Position numbers and translations under genes: made by a program. This document shows positions 1-8,417 of a stretch of 64,000 nucleotides of DNA, one piece after another. This stretch comes from Lentisphaeria bacterium. GTDB taxonomy: Bacteria > Verrucomicrobiota > Lentisphaeria > Victivallales > UBA1829. Below the pieces are notes generated by a model. The model had not been told where the DNA came from. It did not search any database and was given only the letters and a program-made list of their open reading frames with translations. Position 1 is the stretch's first letter. Each line of letters begins with the position of its first letter. The DNA lies in the NCBI GenBank assembly GCA_017456805.1, contig JAFTIQ010000009.1, positions 40,423-104,422 of the forward strand. The letters are read 5' to 3'.

Positions 1-242
1 GAGACACTGCGGCGGCGTTATTCCCGCAGGAGAAACTGGTTCCGGAGAATACAGAGGCATCGCTGCTGGGAGCTGCGATTCTGGGAATGAAAGGAATCAA
101 CTGCTGCACGGACTTCAAATCCGCAATCTCTCAAATGGTTCATACGCAACGATTTGCAGATACAAACGATTCAGAGATCGACGCCGCTGAGATTTTGTTC
201 CAGCGCTACCTCAGGGCTGCGGAGCGGCATCTTCATTTTTGA
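1..242 (+). CDS. FGGY-family carbohydrate kinase, C-terminal end (partial)
   Basis: The reading frame beginning at base 3 is open from the window edge to the TGA at 240-242 and gives about 79 residues. The stretch TEASLLGAAILG near residues 18-29 matches the end of the second actin-like domain of FGGY sugar kinases (xylulokinase, rhamnulokinase and relatives), where a GAA-hL-hG pattern follows the nucleotide-binding region. The tail then has the charged helices typical of these kinases. The sugar cannot be told from this fragment. The gene ends inside the 3' end of the convergent acetyltransferase gene, a 32-base tail-to-tail overlap. The neighbouring GH36-like glycosidase suggests a sugar-catabolic role. 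Family fairly sure, substrate unknown. Confidence 0.6.
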   Translation, partial: DTAAALFPQEKLVPENTEASLLGAAILGMKGINCCTDFKSAISQMVHTQRFADTNDSEIDAAEILFQRYLRAAERHLHF

Positions 243-984
243 AAAAATCCGGATTCTCCTTGAGAACGGGAGTCATGACTTGCAATGTCTTCCGGCAGTT
301 CATAAGGAAGGATTCTGCGGCTCCGAAGCGGCATTTTTTCATTGCTCCGGACTCCAGAAGCAAGGATTCCGCACGGTCATATTTTTCAGAATGAGCCCCG
401 GTATGCCAATGAATCGTCCGGGGGATTCTTGTGCCGGAATCATCGACGATATACCTTAAAACCGGTTCTTTGGAAAGAACGGGAACCCCGCACCACTGTT
501 CCACGGGATGAAGGAAGGTCGCACTGGTCAGACCGACCCCGATCAGCAGGACTTTTGCATCCAGATCCAGCAGGCGTCCCCAGGGGGAAGCCGGGTCAAA
601 TGCGGTGTCAAAATTTTCATGACCTGCAACGAATTCCGCAGCCCGTTTTCCCCGGACAGTCAGAGAATGGAAGGGATGTTTTGAGCGCAGGACATCGCCT
701 CTTTGACGGAACAATTCCGGCAGGATCCCGGTCCATGCGGGAGAGGTTTTCACATTGAAATCCGGGGATTGATCTGTCACATAACGATCGCTGAATGTCG
801 GAAAAATAAGCAATCCATCATCGGTAATATATTCAGCCAGAGCATCAATCACGCCTTCTGCCCTGCCCTCCACATTTCCGATTTTTTTCATGGAAGAATG
901 AACGAGAAGCACATCTCCGGGCAGGATCCCGGCATTACTCAAATCCTTTTTCAGATCCTCAGCGGTAAATATTCTGTCACTCAT
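211..984 (-). CDS. AAC(3)-family (YokD-like) N-acetyltransferase
   Basis: The protein has 257 residues from the ATG at 984. That start overlaps the stop of the upstream glycosidase gene by 8 bases, which favours it over a start 24 codons earlier that would lie inside the neighbour. Family signs are the N-terminal LLVHSSMKKIG segment, the DGLLIFPTFS strand, the RSKHPFHS block with its conserved His-Pro-x-x-Ser, and the SPWGRLLDLDAKVLLIGVG segment; length is normal for the family (about 260-280). Members acetylate the 3-amino group of aminoglycosides using acetyl-CoA, but many genomic members have other, unproven amine substrates. Translational coupling to a glycosidase suggests an amino-sugar or other sugar-derived substrate here rather than antibiotic resistance; that is inference. 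Confidence 0.8.
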   Translation of the reverse strand: MSDRIFTAEDLKKDLSNAGILPGDVLLVHSSMKKIGNVEGRAEGVIDALAEYITDDGLLIFPTFSDRYVTDQSPDFNVKTSPAWTGILPELFRQRGDVLRSKHPFHSLTVRGKRAAEFVAGHENFDTAFDPASPWGRLLDLDAKVLLIGVGLTSATFLHPVEQWCGVPVLSKEPVLRYIVDDSGTRIPRTIHWHTGAHSEKYDRAESLLLESGAMKKCRFGAAESFLMNCRKTLQVMTPVLKENPDFFKNEDAAPQP

Positions 985-3211
985 CGAAATGAATACTCCA
1001 AGTTTCTTTTTCGTGTTCGAAATGAATTGCCTTTTTGATGATGATCGACATATCAATGGCGGACTTTGACACCATCAGACCCCGGTTTGCATTTTCCGGA
1101 ATGAACGAATCATCGGCAATAATAAACAAATTTCCGGTTTCTCCGGGTGTCCGTTTTGCGATTCCGGAAAGGGTTCTTGTTTCCGGATCCCAGGAAACGG
1201 ATTCCAGTTCGGCATCGCCTTGCCGGACATGCATATCTGTTGAAAGGATCCAGGGATGTTCCTTTTGTTCTTCCAGACGGAAAACTGCGGCAGAGTTGGC
1301 TGGGATTTCCACCCATTTGGAATCTTCCAATACACCGCAGTAGCTCTCCTGCCAGAAATTGTACATACGGTATTTTTTTCCGGAAGGAAGGTTCAGATAA
1401 TCCGGAGTCAGTTCCAGTTTCCGGTAAGAATCGTTCAAGTTGAAGATTCCGCAAACATACCATGATCCCCAAGGTTTTGTGACTTTCAGAACAAAGGTCC
1501 GCAGGAAATCGTCTTCACCATTCCAGCGGTGGAAAAGATCCACCGGTTCGGGCATTCCGGGACATCTGGGCAGAACCTTTTTGATCAGTTCCAGACGGTC
1601 TTCCGCCATTTGATCCATGTCATCGCCGAAGAATACCGGACTGGGAGAAATCCCGAAAAGCGTTGCACTCACTTGAGCTTCATTCAGCGGAATGGGCTTA
1701 TCCACCGTCATCATGTTGCTGTTGCATTGGAAGAAACGGTCATGCGCAAATGCCCACATGGCAAGGTTGTTCACAGCATTCCGGTTGGGTGAACCCATAG
1801 AGGCGAAGGAGCCGTTGATCACATAAGTGGCAGGATAAGAGGGATAGAACTTTTCCAGGGGCCGTCCTTCGCCGTAATCCAGTCCGATCCGGCTTGTTTG
1901 AACTGCCCCCACAAAAGAAAGAGAAGAGCCGGAAGCTGAAAGCAGCTGGGTTTCCGGATGACAGAATGTTTTGATTTTCCGCATAAATTTCAAATATTCT
2001 TCCCGGTCATAACCAGTTGTGTCATCACCGGCATGATAAAGACCGGTATCCAGAAAATCCACCATGTGATAACGGATTCCCCAATCGGCATAGGAGGAAA
2101 AGACATTTCCGATATAATCCAAACTTTCCTTTTTTCCCGGATCGATGGAATATTGTATTGGGAAATGCCCATTGACAAGAGTATTTTCCCAGGACCATGA
2201 ACCACGTTCGGAAAGAGTTCCATCTTTTTTCCGGATCAGGCAGTTCTTTGTCTTTTCAAAATCCAGAGCGTTCTCACACATCTGAAAGAATCCGATCCAG
2301 AATCCGGGACGAGCTCCTTTTTCCTGCACTTCCTTCAGGAATTCCTGCAAACCTTCCGGAAATTTCTTTTCGTTGGGATAAAGCCAGTTTCCGGGAATGG
2401 TATCTTTGATGTTATCCAGACTGATCCAAAGGTAATCCATGCCAAGTTTCTGCAAAGTCTGCACGCGGGAACTGTTCAGCTGACGCCGGATTTGAGAGGT
2501 GGAAATTTCTGCTTTGGGGCTGACGAGCAGCCCGGTAATAAATCCGGCTACGATTTTTTCTGCCGGCTGAACCTTGTAAATCTCTTTGACCCGGTCCGCC
2601 CAGCGGCAGAGAAGATCATAGGGTCGTCCGGAAGATATTTTTGCAATGGAAAGGGTATCTGTTGAAACCGGTTCTTCTCCGCAAAGATATCCGGTTCCGG
2701 GAATTCTGCAAACCATAGATTTCAATCTGGAATCAGCAGGATCGAACTCCATATCAAAAACGAACATATTTTTATCAAAAGTCAATTGTCCGGCAAAGAA
2801 ATTCTCTTTCCGGGAAAGATCATAAACCAGGCACATTGGCTTTGTCATGTGTTTTCCATCATTGGAAGCCGCTTTTCTGACGAATTGATCCTCGAGGGAA
2901 TCCTGAAATTCAAAGATACAGCGTTCAGGTGCAGCGGTACATTCGGATTCGCTCCAGCGGAACAGTTCAATTTCCCCGATTTCAGCTTTTTTCCCTTCAA
3001 CAGCGGAAAAGGAAAGAGTAAAATCAGCGTAATTTGGATCTTCTTTAACAGTGAAGGAAAAGCGGAGGATATCGCCAAGCACACCGGAACAGCCGTCATC
3101 AGAAACCTGAAAATCTGTTGCTGAGGATAAAAGATATCCGGTTCCATCGACATGAATCCGCGTTAAGATTCCGCTTTTGAGTTCATCTAATAATCTGCCG
3201 CTATTAAACAT
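977..3211 (-). CDS. GH36-like alpha-galactosidase-type glycoside hydrolase
   Basis: The protein has 744 residues with no signal peptide, so it is probably cytoplasmic. The start is supported by an AAGGAA Shine-Dalgarno-like sequence upstream of the ATG. Residues to about 230 look like a beta-sandwich. A central barrel (about 235-560) contains LQKLGMDYLWISLD, YPNEKKFPEGL, ARPGFWIGF and YHMVDFLDTG, an order typical of GH36/GH27/GH31 barrels, and the C-terminal third looks like beta domains. GH36 enzymes release terminal alpha-galactose with retention. I could not assign the nucleophile and acid/base with certainty, so the galactosidase call is family-level only. It ends in an 8-base overlap with the acetyltransferase gene, so the two are co-translated. 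Confidence 0.6.
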   Translation of the reverse strand: MFNSGRLLDELKSGILTRIHVDGTGYLLSSATDFQVSDDGCSGVLGDILRFSFTVKEDPNYADFTLSFSAVEGKKAEIGEIELFRWSESECTAAPERCIFEFQDSLEDQFVRKAASNDGKHMTKPMCLVYDLSRKENFFAGQLTFDKNMFVFDMEFDPADSRLKSMVCRIPGTGYLCGEEPVSTDTLSIAKISSGRPYDLLCRWADRVKEIYKVQPAEKIVAGFITGLLVSPKAEISTSQIRRQLNSSRVQTLQKLGMDYLWISLDNIKDTIPGNWLYPNEKKFPEGLQEFLKEVQEKGARPGFWIGFFQMCENALDFEKTKNCLIRKKDGTLSERGSWSWENTLVNGHFPIQYSIDPGKKESLDYIGNVFSSYADWGIRYHMVDFLDTGLYHAGDDTTGYDREEYLKFMRKIKTFCHPETQLLSASGSSLSFVGAVQTSRIGLDYGEGRPLEKFYPSYPATYVINGSFASMGSPNRNAVNNLAMWAFAHDRFFQCNSNMMTVDKPIPLNEAQVSATLFGISPSPVFFGDDMDQMAEDRLELIKKVLPRCPGMPEPVDLFHRWNGEDDFLRTFVLKVTKPWGSWYVCGIFNLNDSYRKLELTPDYLNLPSGKKYRMYNFWQESYCGVLEDSKWVEIPANSAAVFRLEEQKEHPWILSTDMHVRQGDAELESVSWDPETRTLSGIAKRTPGETGNLFIIADDSFIPENANRGLMVSKSAIDMSIIIKKAIHFEHEKETWSIHFDE

Positions 3212-3585
3212 TTGTTCAGAATTCCTTTTTTCAGTAACAGGTTGAAATTAGCAGTTTGTGGAATATACCACATATATTTTTTTTTAATAATTATTTCTTT
3301 ACCAGTCATGATTTTTTTCGGAAAAAACGGAATAAAGCCGCTTGCAAAATTACTTTTATATGCTATATTATAAAGAACCCATAACTATATACCATCCATA
3401 ATCATAAAGAGGTCGCGTGCAAAAGAGAGCTCTTTTTTGAAACGGGGATTTGAAGTATCCGCGGAAAGAAGTATATTTGCGGTATCTTTTTATCCTTTGC
3501 TGCCGGGCGAAAGAGAGGATCCGGTGTCAAAGAATAGAAAGATTCAGAATATACACAAAGGAACAATCTTATAAGGAGAGGAACG
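3212..3585. other. Intergenic region between the GH36-like gene and the V-ATPase operon
   Basis: This 374-base gap separates two divergent units. It holds the V-ATPase promoter (listed separately) and then a leader of roughly 210 bases before ntpE. No convincing small ORF, riboswitch or RNA gene was seen. An AAAAGAG / CTCTTTT inverted repeat at 3421-3436 has only a 2-base spacer, so it is a poor hairpin. A divergent promoter for the minus-strand gene must also lie here but was not assigned. Confidence 0.5.
3342..3369 (+). promoter_or_regulatory. Predicted promoter of the V-ATPase operon
   Basis: TTGCAA (3342-3347), a 16-base spacer and TATATT (3364-3369) fit a housekeeping-sigma promoter. 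Transcription would begin near 3376, leaving a leader of about 210 bases. GGAGAGG just before the ATG at 3586 is a strong ribosome-binding site. Confidence 0.55.
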
Positions 3586-4188
3586 ATGGCAGAAGATATT
3601 CAGGGGCTTTTGAACCGGATCCAGGCTGACGGAATCGAAAAAGCGGAAGCGCAGAAACAACAGATTCTTTCAGAGGCAAAACGTCAGGCAGAAGAAATCA
3701 TTTCCAAAGCAAAAGCGGAAGCTGCAGAGATCATCAAGAATGCGGAAGCCGAAGCAGAAATCAGCGAAAACAAAGGAAAAGCCTCTGTCAAACAGGCAGC
3801 AAGAGATGTCCTTCTTTCTCTTCAGGCAGATCTTGATCAGAGACTGAAATCCCTTGTTCAGGCGAGTCTCGGGGAAGCATTGACACCGGAAGTCCTCGGA
3901 AAAATCGTTCTGAAAATGGCGGAAAAATATTTGGATGGAGCAACAGATGATCAGCTTGAAATTCTTCTTTCCCCTGCTGATGCGGAAGCATTGGAAGCGG
4001 GATTGAAGGCCGGGGTTCTTTCGGAACTGAAAAACAAACCGGAAATCAAGCTCAGCAATGCGGTTGCATCCGGTTTGAAAATCGGGATCAAAGGTTCTGA
4101 TCTGTATTTTGATTTTTCCAATGATGCATTGACGGAAGTCATCTGCAATTATGCCGGTCCCAAGCTGGCGGCTGCAATCAAAAATTAA
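3586..4188 (+). CDS. ntpE: V-type ATP synthase subunit E
   Basis: The protein has 200 residues. The N-terminal half is a long Ala/Lys/Glu-rich helix with heptad character (about 15-75), and the C-terminal half is a compact alpha/beta domain: the shape of the E subunit, which forms the peripheral stalk linking the A/B hexamer to subunit I. It is first in an operon running E-DUF2764-A-B-D-I-K with gaps of 3-16 bases or overlaps. A partner G/H stalk subunit is not encoded in the operon. Identity rests on architecture and position, because sequence conservation in E is low, but the context is decisive. Confidence 0.85.
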   Translation: MAEDIQGLLNRIQADGIEKAEAQKQQILSEAKRQAEEIISKAKAEAAEIIKNAEAEAEISENKGKASVKQAARDVLLSLQADLDQRLKSLVQASLGEALTPEVLGKIVLKMAEKYLDGATDDQLEILLSPADAEALEAGLKAGVLSELKNKPEIKLSNAVASGLKIGIKGSDLYFDFSNDALTEVICNYAGPKLAAAIKN

Positions 4189-4201
4189 CGGGGAGAAAGA
4201 C

Positions 4202-4762
4202 ATGGGCTATTTTGCTTTGATCTCATCGCTTCCCATGTTGACGCTGGATGGAACCAATGCAATAACAGCGGAACAGTTTCTTTCCTGCTGTGAGACATAC
4301 GTTACGGAAAAGGAGCTCCGGATTTTGCAGGAGCTGAAGTTTCCCCCATCCCCGGAGGATTTTGAACCGTCCACGTTTGCCGGACGTTATGCGGCATGGG
4401 AATGTGCATTGCGCAATGCAGTTGTCCGGATCCGTGCGAACAAAACGGGCAGATCTGCGGGAAAATATCTGAATCCGGAAGGCGGGATCGAGGCGGATGC
4501 GGAGCGTGCGGTATCTGCCGCATGGGCTGTCGGCAATCCTCTTGAAAGGGAACGGATCCTTGATCAGGCGCGCTGGATGAAACTGGAAGAACTGGAATCC
4601 GGAACGCTCTTTTCTTTTGAACAGCTCTGTGCCTATAAATTGAAGCTGCTTCTTCAGAAAAAATGGAACGACCGGTCAGAAAAACAGGCTGCATACAATC
4701 TGGAAGCTTCCATTGATGCGGTTCTGAATTCCATTGAGACGAATACAAAACAGGAGATATAA
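4202..4762 (+). CDS. DUF2764-family protein of the V-ATPase operon
   Basis: The protein has 186 residues from the ATG at 4202, preceded by GGGGAGAAAGAC; an earlier in-frame start at 4151 lies inside ntpE and lacks such a site. The N-terminus MGYFALISSLPML and the mostly helical remainder match the DUF2764 family, found between the E and A subunit genes of V-ATPase operons in Chlamydiae, spirochaetes and Bacteroidetes. It is thought to fill the role of the otherwise missing C (d) subunit, which joins the rotor to the membrane ring. That functional link is an inference from gene order. No enzyme motif is visible. Confidence 0.75.
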   Translation: MGYFALISSLPMLTLDGTNAITAEQFLSCCETYVTEKELRILQELKFPPSPEDFEPSTFAGRYAAWECALRNAVVRIRANKTGRSAGKYLNPEGGIEADAERAVSAAWAVGNPLERERILDQARWMKLEELESGTLFSFEQLCAYKLKLLLQKKWNDRSEKQAAYNLEASIDAVLNSIETNTKQEI

Positions 4763-4765
4763 AAT

Positions 4766-6505
4766 ATGGCAGAACAAATGAAAACCGGAAGTATTGCCGG
4801 GGTCAACGGGAACATGCTGACCGTCCGGTTTGATACTGACGTGATGCAGAATGAGGTGGCGTATGCGCTGATCGGCGAGAGCCGGTTGAAATGCGAAGTC
4901 ATCCGTGTCCGCGGGAATCTGGCAGACTTGCAGATCTTTGAAAGTGCAAACGGATTGAAGGTCGGCGACAGAGTGGAATTTACCAGTGCGCTTTTAAGTG
5001 TCAAACTCGGTCCCGGATTGCTTTCTCAGGTTTTTGACGGATTGCAGAATCCCCTGCCGGAGCTGGCGGAGAAATCCGGATTTTTCCTTCAGCGCGGACT
5101 TTATCTGAACCCGCTGGATGACAATGCGGAATGGGAATTCACCCCCATTGCGAAACCGGGAGACAAATTGCAGGCTGGAGATCACATCGGAAGCGTTCCG
5201 GAAGGGATCTTTAAACATTATATTATGCTTCCGTTTGCCTGGAAGGGCACCTGGGAAGTTGTGGAAGTTGCACCGGCCGGGATCCGAAAGGCATCTGATA
5301 TGACGGCTGTTCTGAAGAATGAAAAAGGAGAAGTCCGGACCGCTACGATGTATCAGGAATGGCCGGTCAAGCTCCCCATCAGCTGCTATAAAGAAAAGCT
5401 GATGCCAGTAGAACCGCTGATCACCCAGATGCGAACGGTTGACACCTTTTTCCCGGTTGCCAAGGGCGGGACATTCTGTACACCGGGTCCCTTCGGTGCA
5501 GGAAAAACCGTTTTGCAGCATGCGATGAGCCAGAATGCGGAAGCGGATGTTGTGATCGTTGCGGCATGCGGAGAACGTGCCGGGGAAGTTGTGGAAATCC
5601 TGCGGGAGTTTCCTCATTTGAAAGACCCCAGAACGGGACGCTCTCTGATGGACCGTTCCATTATCATCTGCAACACCAGTTCCATGCCTGTTGCGGCGCG
5701 TGAAGCCTCCGTTTATACGGCGGTTACGCTGGCGGAATATTACCGTCAATCCGGATTGAATGTTCTTCTGCTTGCGGATTCCACCTCCCGTTGGGCGCAG
5801 GCACTCCGTGAAATGTCCGGAAGATTGGAAGAAATCCCGGGAGAAGAAGCGTTCCCGGCCTATCTGGAATCTCTGATTGCCTCTTTCTATGAACGGGCGG
5901 GACTTGTCCTGCTCAATGACGGCTCTCAGGGATCCGTCACCATCGGCGGATCTGTCAGCCCTGCCGGCGGGAACTTTGAAGAACCTGTTACGCAGGCGAC
6001 TCTGAAAGTGGTTGGTTCCTTCCTCGGACTTTCCCGTGACCGTTCTTCTGCACGGCGTTATCCGGCGATCCATCCGTTGGAAAGCTGGAGCAAGTACCGC
6101 AGTATTGTTGACGCCGGGAAGCTGGCAGGAGCCCGGGAAACCCTCCGTCGCGGAAGCGAAGTCAACCAGATGATGAAAGTGGTCGGGGAAGAAGGAACAG
6201 ACATCAGGGACTTTACCATATATCTGAAGAGCGAATTCCTTGACTTTGTTTATCTTCAGCAGAACAGTTTTGATGATGTGGAAATGGCGACAAGCGCATC
6301 CCGTCAGAGATATGTCTTTGATGCAGTTTGCGATGTGTTGAACGGGGAATTCACCTTTGAAACAAAAGATGAAGCCCGCCGTTATTTCCAGGAAGTCCAG
6401 CAGTTGTTCATTGACTGGAACTATGCACCCTACGAATCGGAAACCTTCAAAAAGATCGAATCCGATATCAAAGCCAAGCTCGGGGAGAATATCAAACATG
6501 CGTAA
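4766..6505 (+). CDS. ntpA: V-type ATP synthase catalytic subunit A
   Basis: The protein has 579 residues, normal for bacterial A subunits. The P-loop GPFGAGKT lies at residues 241-248 and has the A-type form, distinct from the F-type GGAGVGKT. Downstream are [13 protein letters not shown], the [19 protein letters not shown] catalytic segment and the family's non-homologous region before the P-loop. It hydrolyses or makes ATP at the interface with subunit B in the soluble head. The gene begins 3 bases after the DUF2764 gene, and its last 8 bases overlap the start of ntpB, implying translational coupling. Confidence 0.97.
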   Translation: MAEQMKTGSIAGVNGNMLTVRFDTDVMQNEVAYALIGESRLKCEVIRVRGNLADLQIFESANGLKVGDRVEFTSALLSVKLGPGLLSQVFDGLQNPLPELAEKSGFFLQRGLYLNPLDDNAEWEFTPIAKPGDKLQAGDHIGSVPEGIFKHYIMLPFAWKGTWEVVEVAPAGIRKASDMTAVLKNEKGEVRTATMYQEWPVKLPISCYKEKLMPVEPLITQMRTVDTFFPVAKGGTFCTPGPFGAGKTVLQHAMSQNAEADVVIVAACGERAGEVVEILREFPHLKDPRTGRSLMDRSIIICNTSSMPVAAREASVYTAVTLAEYYRQSGLNVLLLADSTSRWAQALREMSGRLEEIPGEEAFPAYLESLIASFYERAGLVLLNDGSQGSVTIGGSVSPAGGNFEEPVTQATLKVVGSFLGLSRDRSSARRYPAIHPLESWSKYRSIVDAGKLAGARETLRRGSEVNQMMKVVGEEGTDIRDFTIYLKSEFLDFVYLQQNSFDDVEMATSASRQRYVFDAVCDVLNGEFTFETKDEARRYFQEVQQLFIDWNYAPYESETFKKIESDIKAKLGENIKHA

Positions 6506-7793
6506 GGTTTATCATAAAATCATTCAGATTTCCGGGAACGTTATCACGGTGGAAGCCGATAATGTTGCATACAATGAACTTGCAGAAGTCAGCGGAGCCA
6601 GGGGCGTTTCTCTTGCTCAGGTGATCCGTCTCCAGGACCGCAAAGTCTCTCTTCAGGTATTTGCCGGAGCAAGAGGGATCAGCACAAATGATGAAGTCCG
6701 TTTTCTGGGCACCCAGATGAAAGTCTCAGCCTCCGAAAATCTGCTGGGAAGAGTCTTCAACGGTGCAGGGAATCCCCGCGACAACCGTCCGGAAATCAAT
6801 ACGGATCTGGTTGAGATCGGAGGACCTTCCGTCAACCCTGCAAAACGAATCATTCCGACGAAGATGATCCGGACAGGGATTCCCATGATCGACGTGTTCA
6901 ACACTCTTGTGGAATCTCAGAAACTTCCGATTTTCTCTGTTGCCGGGGAACCCTACAATGAGCTTCTTGCCCGAATCGCCATGCAGGCAGAGGTGGATGT
7001 GATCATCCTCGGCGGAATGGGATTGAAGTATGACGATTATCTTTATCTGAAGAATGTTCTGGATGACCACGGAGCACTTTCCCGTTCGGTTCTGTTCATT
7101 CATACAGCAGCGGACCCCACTGTGGAGTGTCTGCTGGTTCCTGATATGTGCCTTGCTGTGGCGGAGCGTTACGCATTGGAAAACAAGCGGGTGCTCGTCC
7201 TGCTCACAGACATGACAAACTTTGCGGATGCCATGAAAGAAATTGCCATTACCATGGAACAGATCCCATCGAACCGCGGTTATCCCGGAGACCTTTACAG
7301 TCAGCTGGCTGCCCGTTATGAAAAAGCGGTTGACTTTGATGGAGCCGGATCTATCACGATCCTGACCGTTACCACGATGCCCGGAGATGATGTGACCCAT
7401 CCGATCCCGGATAATACCGGATATATCACGGAAGGTCAGTTTTATCTGAAGGGCGGAAGAATCGAACCCTTCGGCTCCCTTTCCCGTCTGAAACAGCAGG
7501 TGAACGGAAAGACCAGAGAAGACCATCGTGCGATTATGGACACCATGATCCGTTTCTATTCTGATTACAAAGAGACGCAGGAAAAGGCGGCAATGGGTTT
7601 CCAGATGAGCAACTGGGATAAAAAGCTCATGAAGTACGGCAAGCTTTTTGAAAAGGAAATGATGGATCTTTCTGTCAACATTCCGCTGGAAGAGGCGTTG
7701 GATATGGGCTGGAAAATCCTTTCAGAATGTTTTGAACGGACAGAAGTCGGGATGAAGTCTGAATTGACTGAGAAATTCTGGGTTTCCAAGTAA
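6498..7793 (+). CDS. ntpB: V-type ATP synthase subunit B
   Basis: The protein has 431 residues from the ATG at 6498, which overlaps the end of ntpA by 8 bases. The product then begins [16 protein letters not shown], the usual B-subunit N-terminus; a longer reading from 6357 would run through ntpA. Motifs include [36 protein letters not shown] and [15 protein letters not shown], all typical of the non-catalytic nucleotide-binding B subunit, which lacks a P-loop lysine. It alternates with A in the head. Length is about 30 residues shorter than many B subunits, as in other E-DUF2764-A-B-D-I-K operons. Confidence 0.96.
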   Translation: MRKVYHKIIQISGNVITVEADNVAYNELAEVSGARGVSLAQVIRLQDRKVSLQVFAGARGISTNDEVRFLGTQMKVSASENLLGRVFNGAGNPRDNRPEINTDLVEIGGPSVNPAKRIIPTKMIRTGIPMIDVFNTLVESQKLPIFSVAGEPYNELLARIAMQAEVDVIILGGMGLKYDDYLYLKNVLDDHGALSRSVLFIHTAADPTVECLLVPDMCLAVAERYALENKRVLVLLTDMTNFADAMKEIAITMEQIPSNRGYPGDLYSQLAARYEKAVDFDGAGSITILTVTTMPGDDVTHPIPDNTGYITEGQFYLKGGRIEPFGSLSRLKQQVNGKTREDHRAIMDTMIRFYSDYKETQEKAAMGFQMSNWDKKLMKYGKLFEKEMMDLSVNIPLEEALDMGWKILSECFERTEVGMKSELTEKFWVSK

Positions 7794-7808
7794 CCGGGAG
7801 CTGTCGGT

Positions 7809-8417
7809 ATGCCGAAAGTAAAACTCACAAAAACAGCTTTGAAACAGGAACGGGATTCGCTGAAACAATTCCAGCGTTTTCTTCCGACTCTCCAGCTGAA
7901 AAAACAGCAGCTGCAGTTGGAAATGCGAACCTGTCTGGAGCGGATCGAATCCAATAAACAGAGAGAGGCGCAAGTCAAGAATGCTCTGAACGGTTGGCTT
8001 CTCCTGTTCGGGACCGATGCGATTCCTGCCAGAATCGGGGAGATCCTGAAAATCGGAGAAATCGTTACCGGGCTGCAGAACATTGCGGGAGTGAACGTTC
8101 CGGTGTTTGAACAGGTTCTCTTTGAAGGAAGCGGAACAGATCTTTATCTGGACGATCCCTGGCTGGATGATGCGGTGGAAGCTGTAAAAAATATTATATC
8201 CATCCGTTCGGAACGGGAGATCATCCGGAAGCAGTATGATCTGATCGAGGCGGAACTGCGGGTCACGACTCAGCGGGTCAACCTCTTTGAAAAGGTCATG
8301 ATCCCGGAATGCAAGGAAAATATCCGCAAGATCCAGATCTATATCGGGGATCAGAATACCGCAGCGGTCGCCCGTTCCAAAATTGCAAAGAAAAAACTTC
8401 AGGAGACAGTAGCATGA
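7809..8417 (+). CDS. ntpD: V-type ATP synthase subunit D
   Basis: The protein has 202 residues. MPKVKLTKTALKQERDSLK at the N-terminus followed by long amphipathic helices, and a second long helix at the C-terminus, is the antiparallel coiled-coil design of the D subunit. D is the central rotor shaft inside the A/B hexamer. No separate F subunit gene follows, unlike in Enterococcus or archaeal operons. The stop overlaps the start of the next gene (ATGA at 8414-8417). Confidence 0.93.
   Translation: MPKVKLTKTALKQERDSLKQFQRFLPTLQLKKQQLQLEMRTCLERIESNKQREAQVKNALNGWLLLFGTDAIPARIGEILKIGEIVTGLQNIAGVNVPVFEQVLFEGSGTDLYLDDPWLDDAVEAVKNIISIRSEREIIRKQYDLIEAELRVTTQRVNLFEKVMIPECKENIRKIQIYIGDQNTAAVARSKIAKKKLQETVA

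Noticed and set aside
3421..3438. AAAAGAG-AG-CTCTTTTTT as an attenuator in the V-ATPase leader
   Set aside because: The two-base spacer cannot form a stable loop without losing most pairs; too weak to call.
3212..3585. Riboswitch in the V-ATPase leader
   Set aside because: The leader is long, but I found no conserved aptamer core or terminator hairpin before the start codon.
4994..6499. Open frame of 501 codons on the minus strand opposite ntpA
   Set aside because: It is the mirror of a highly conserved V-ATPase gene, has no ribosome-binding site and no family resemblance. Codon bias (GGA, GAA, TCC-rich) keeps the opposite strand open.
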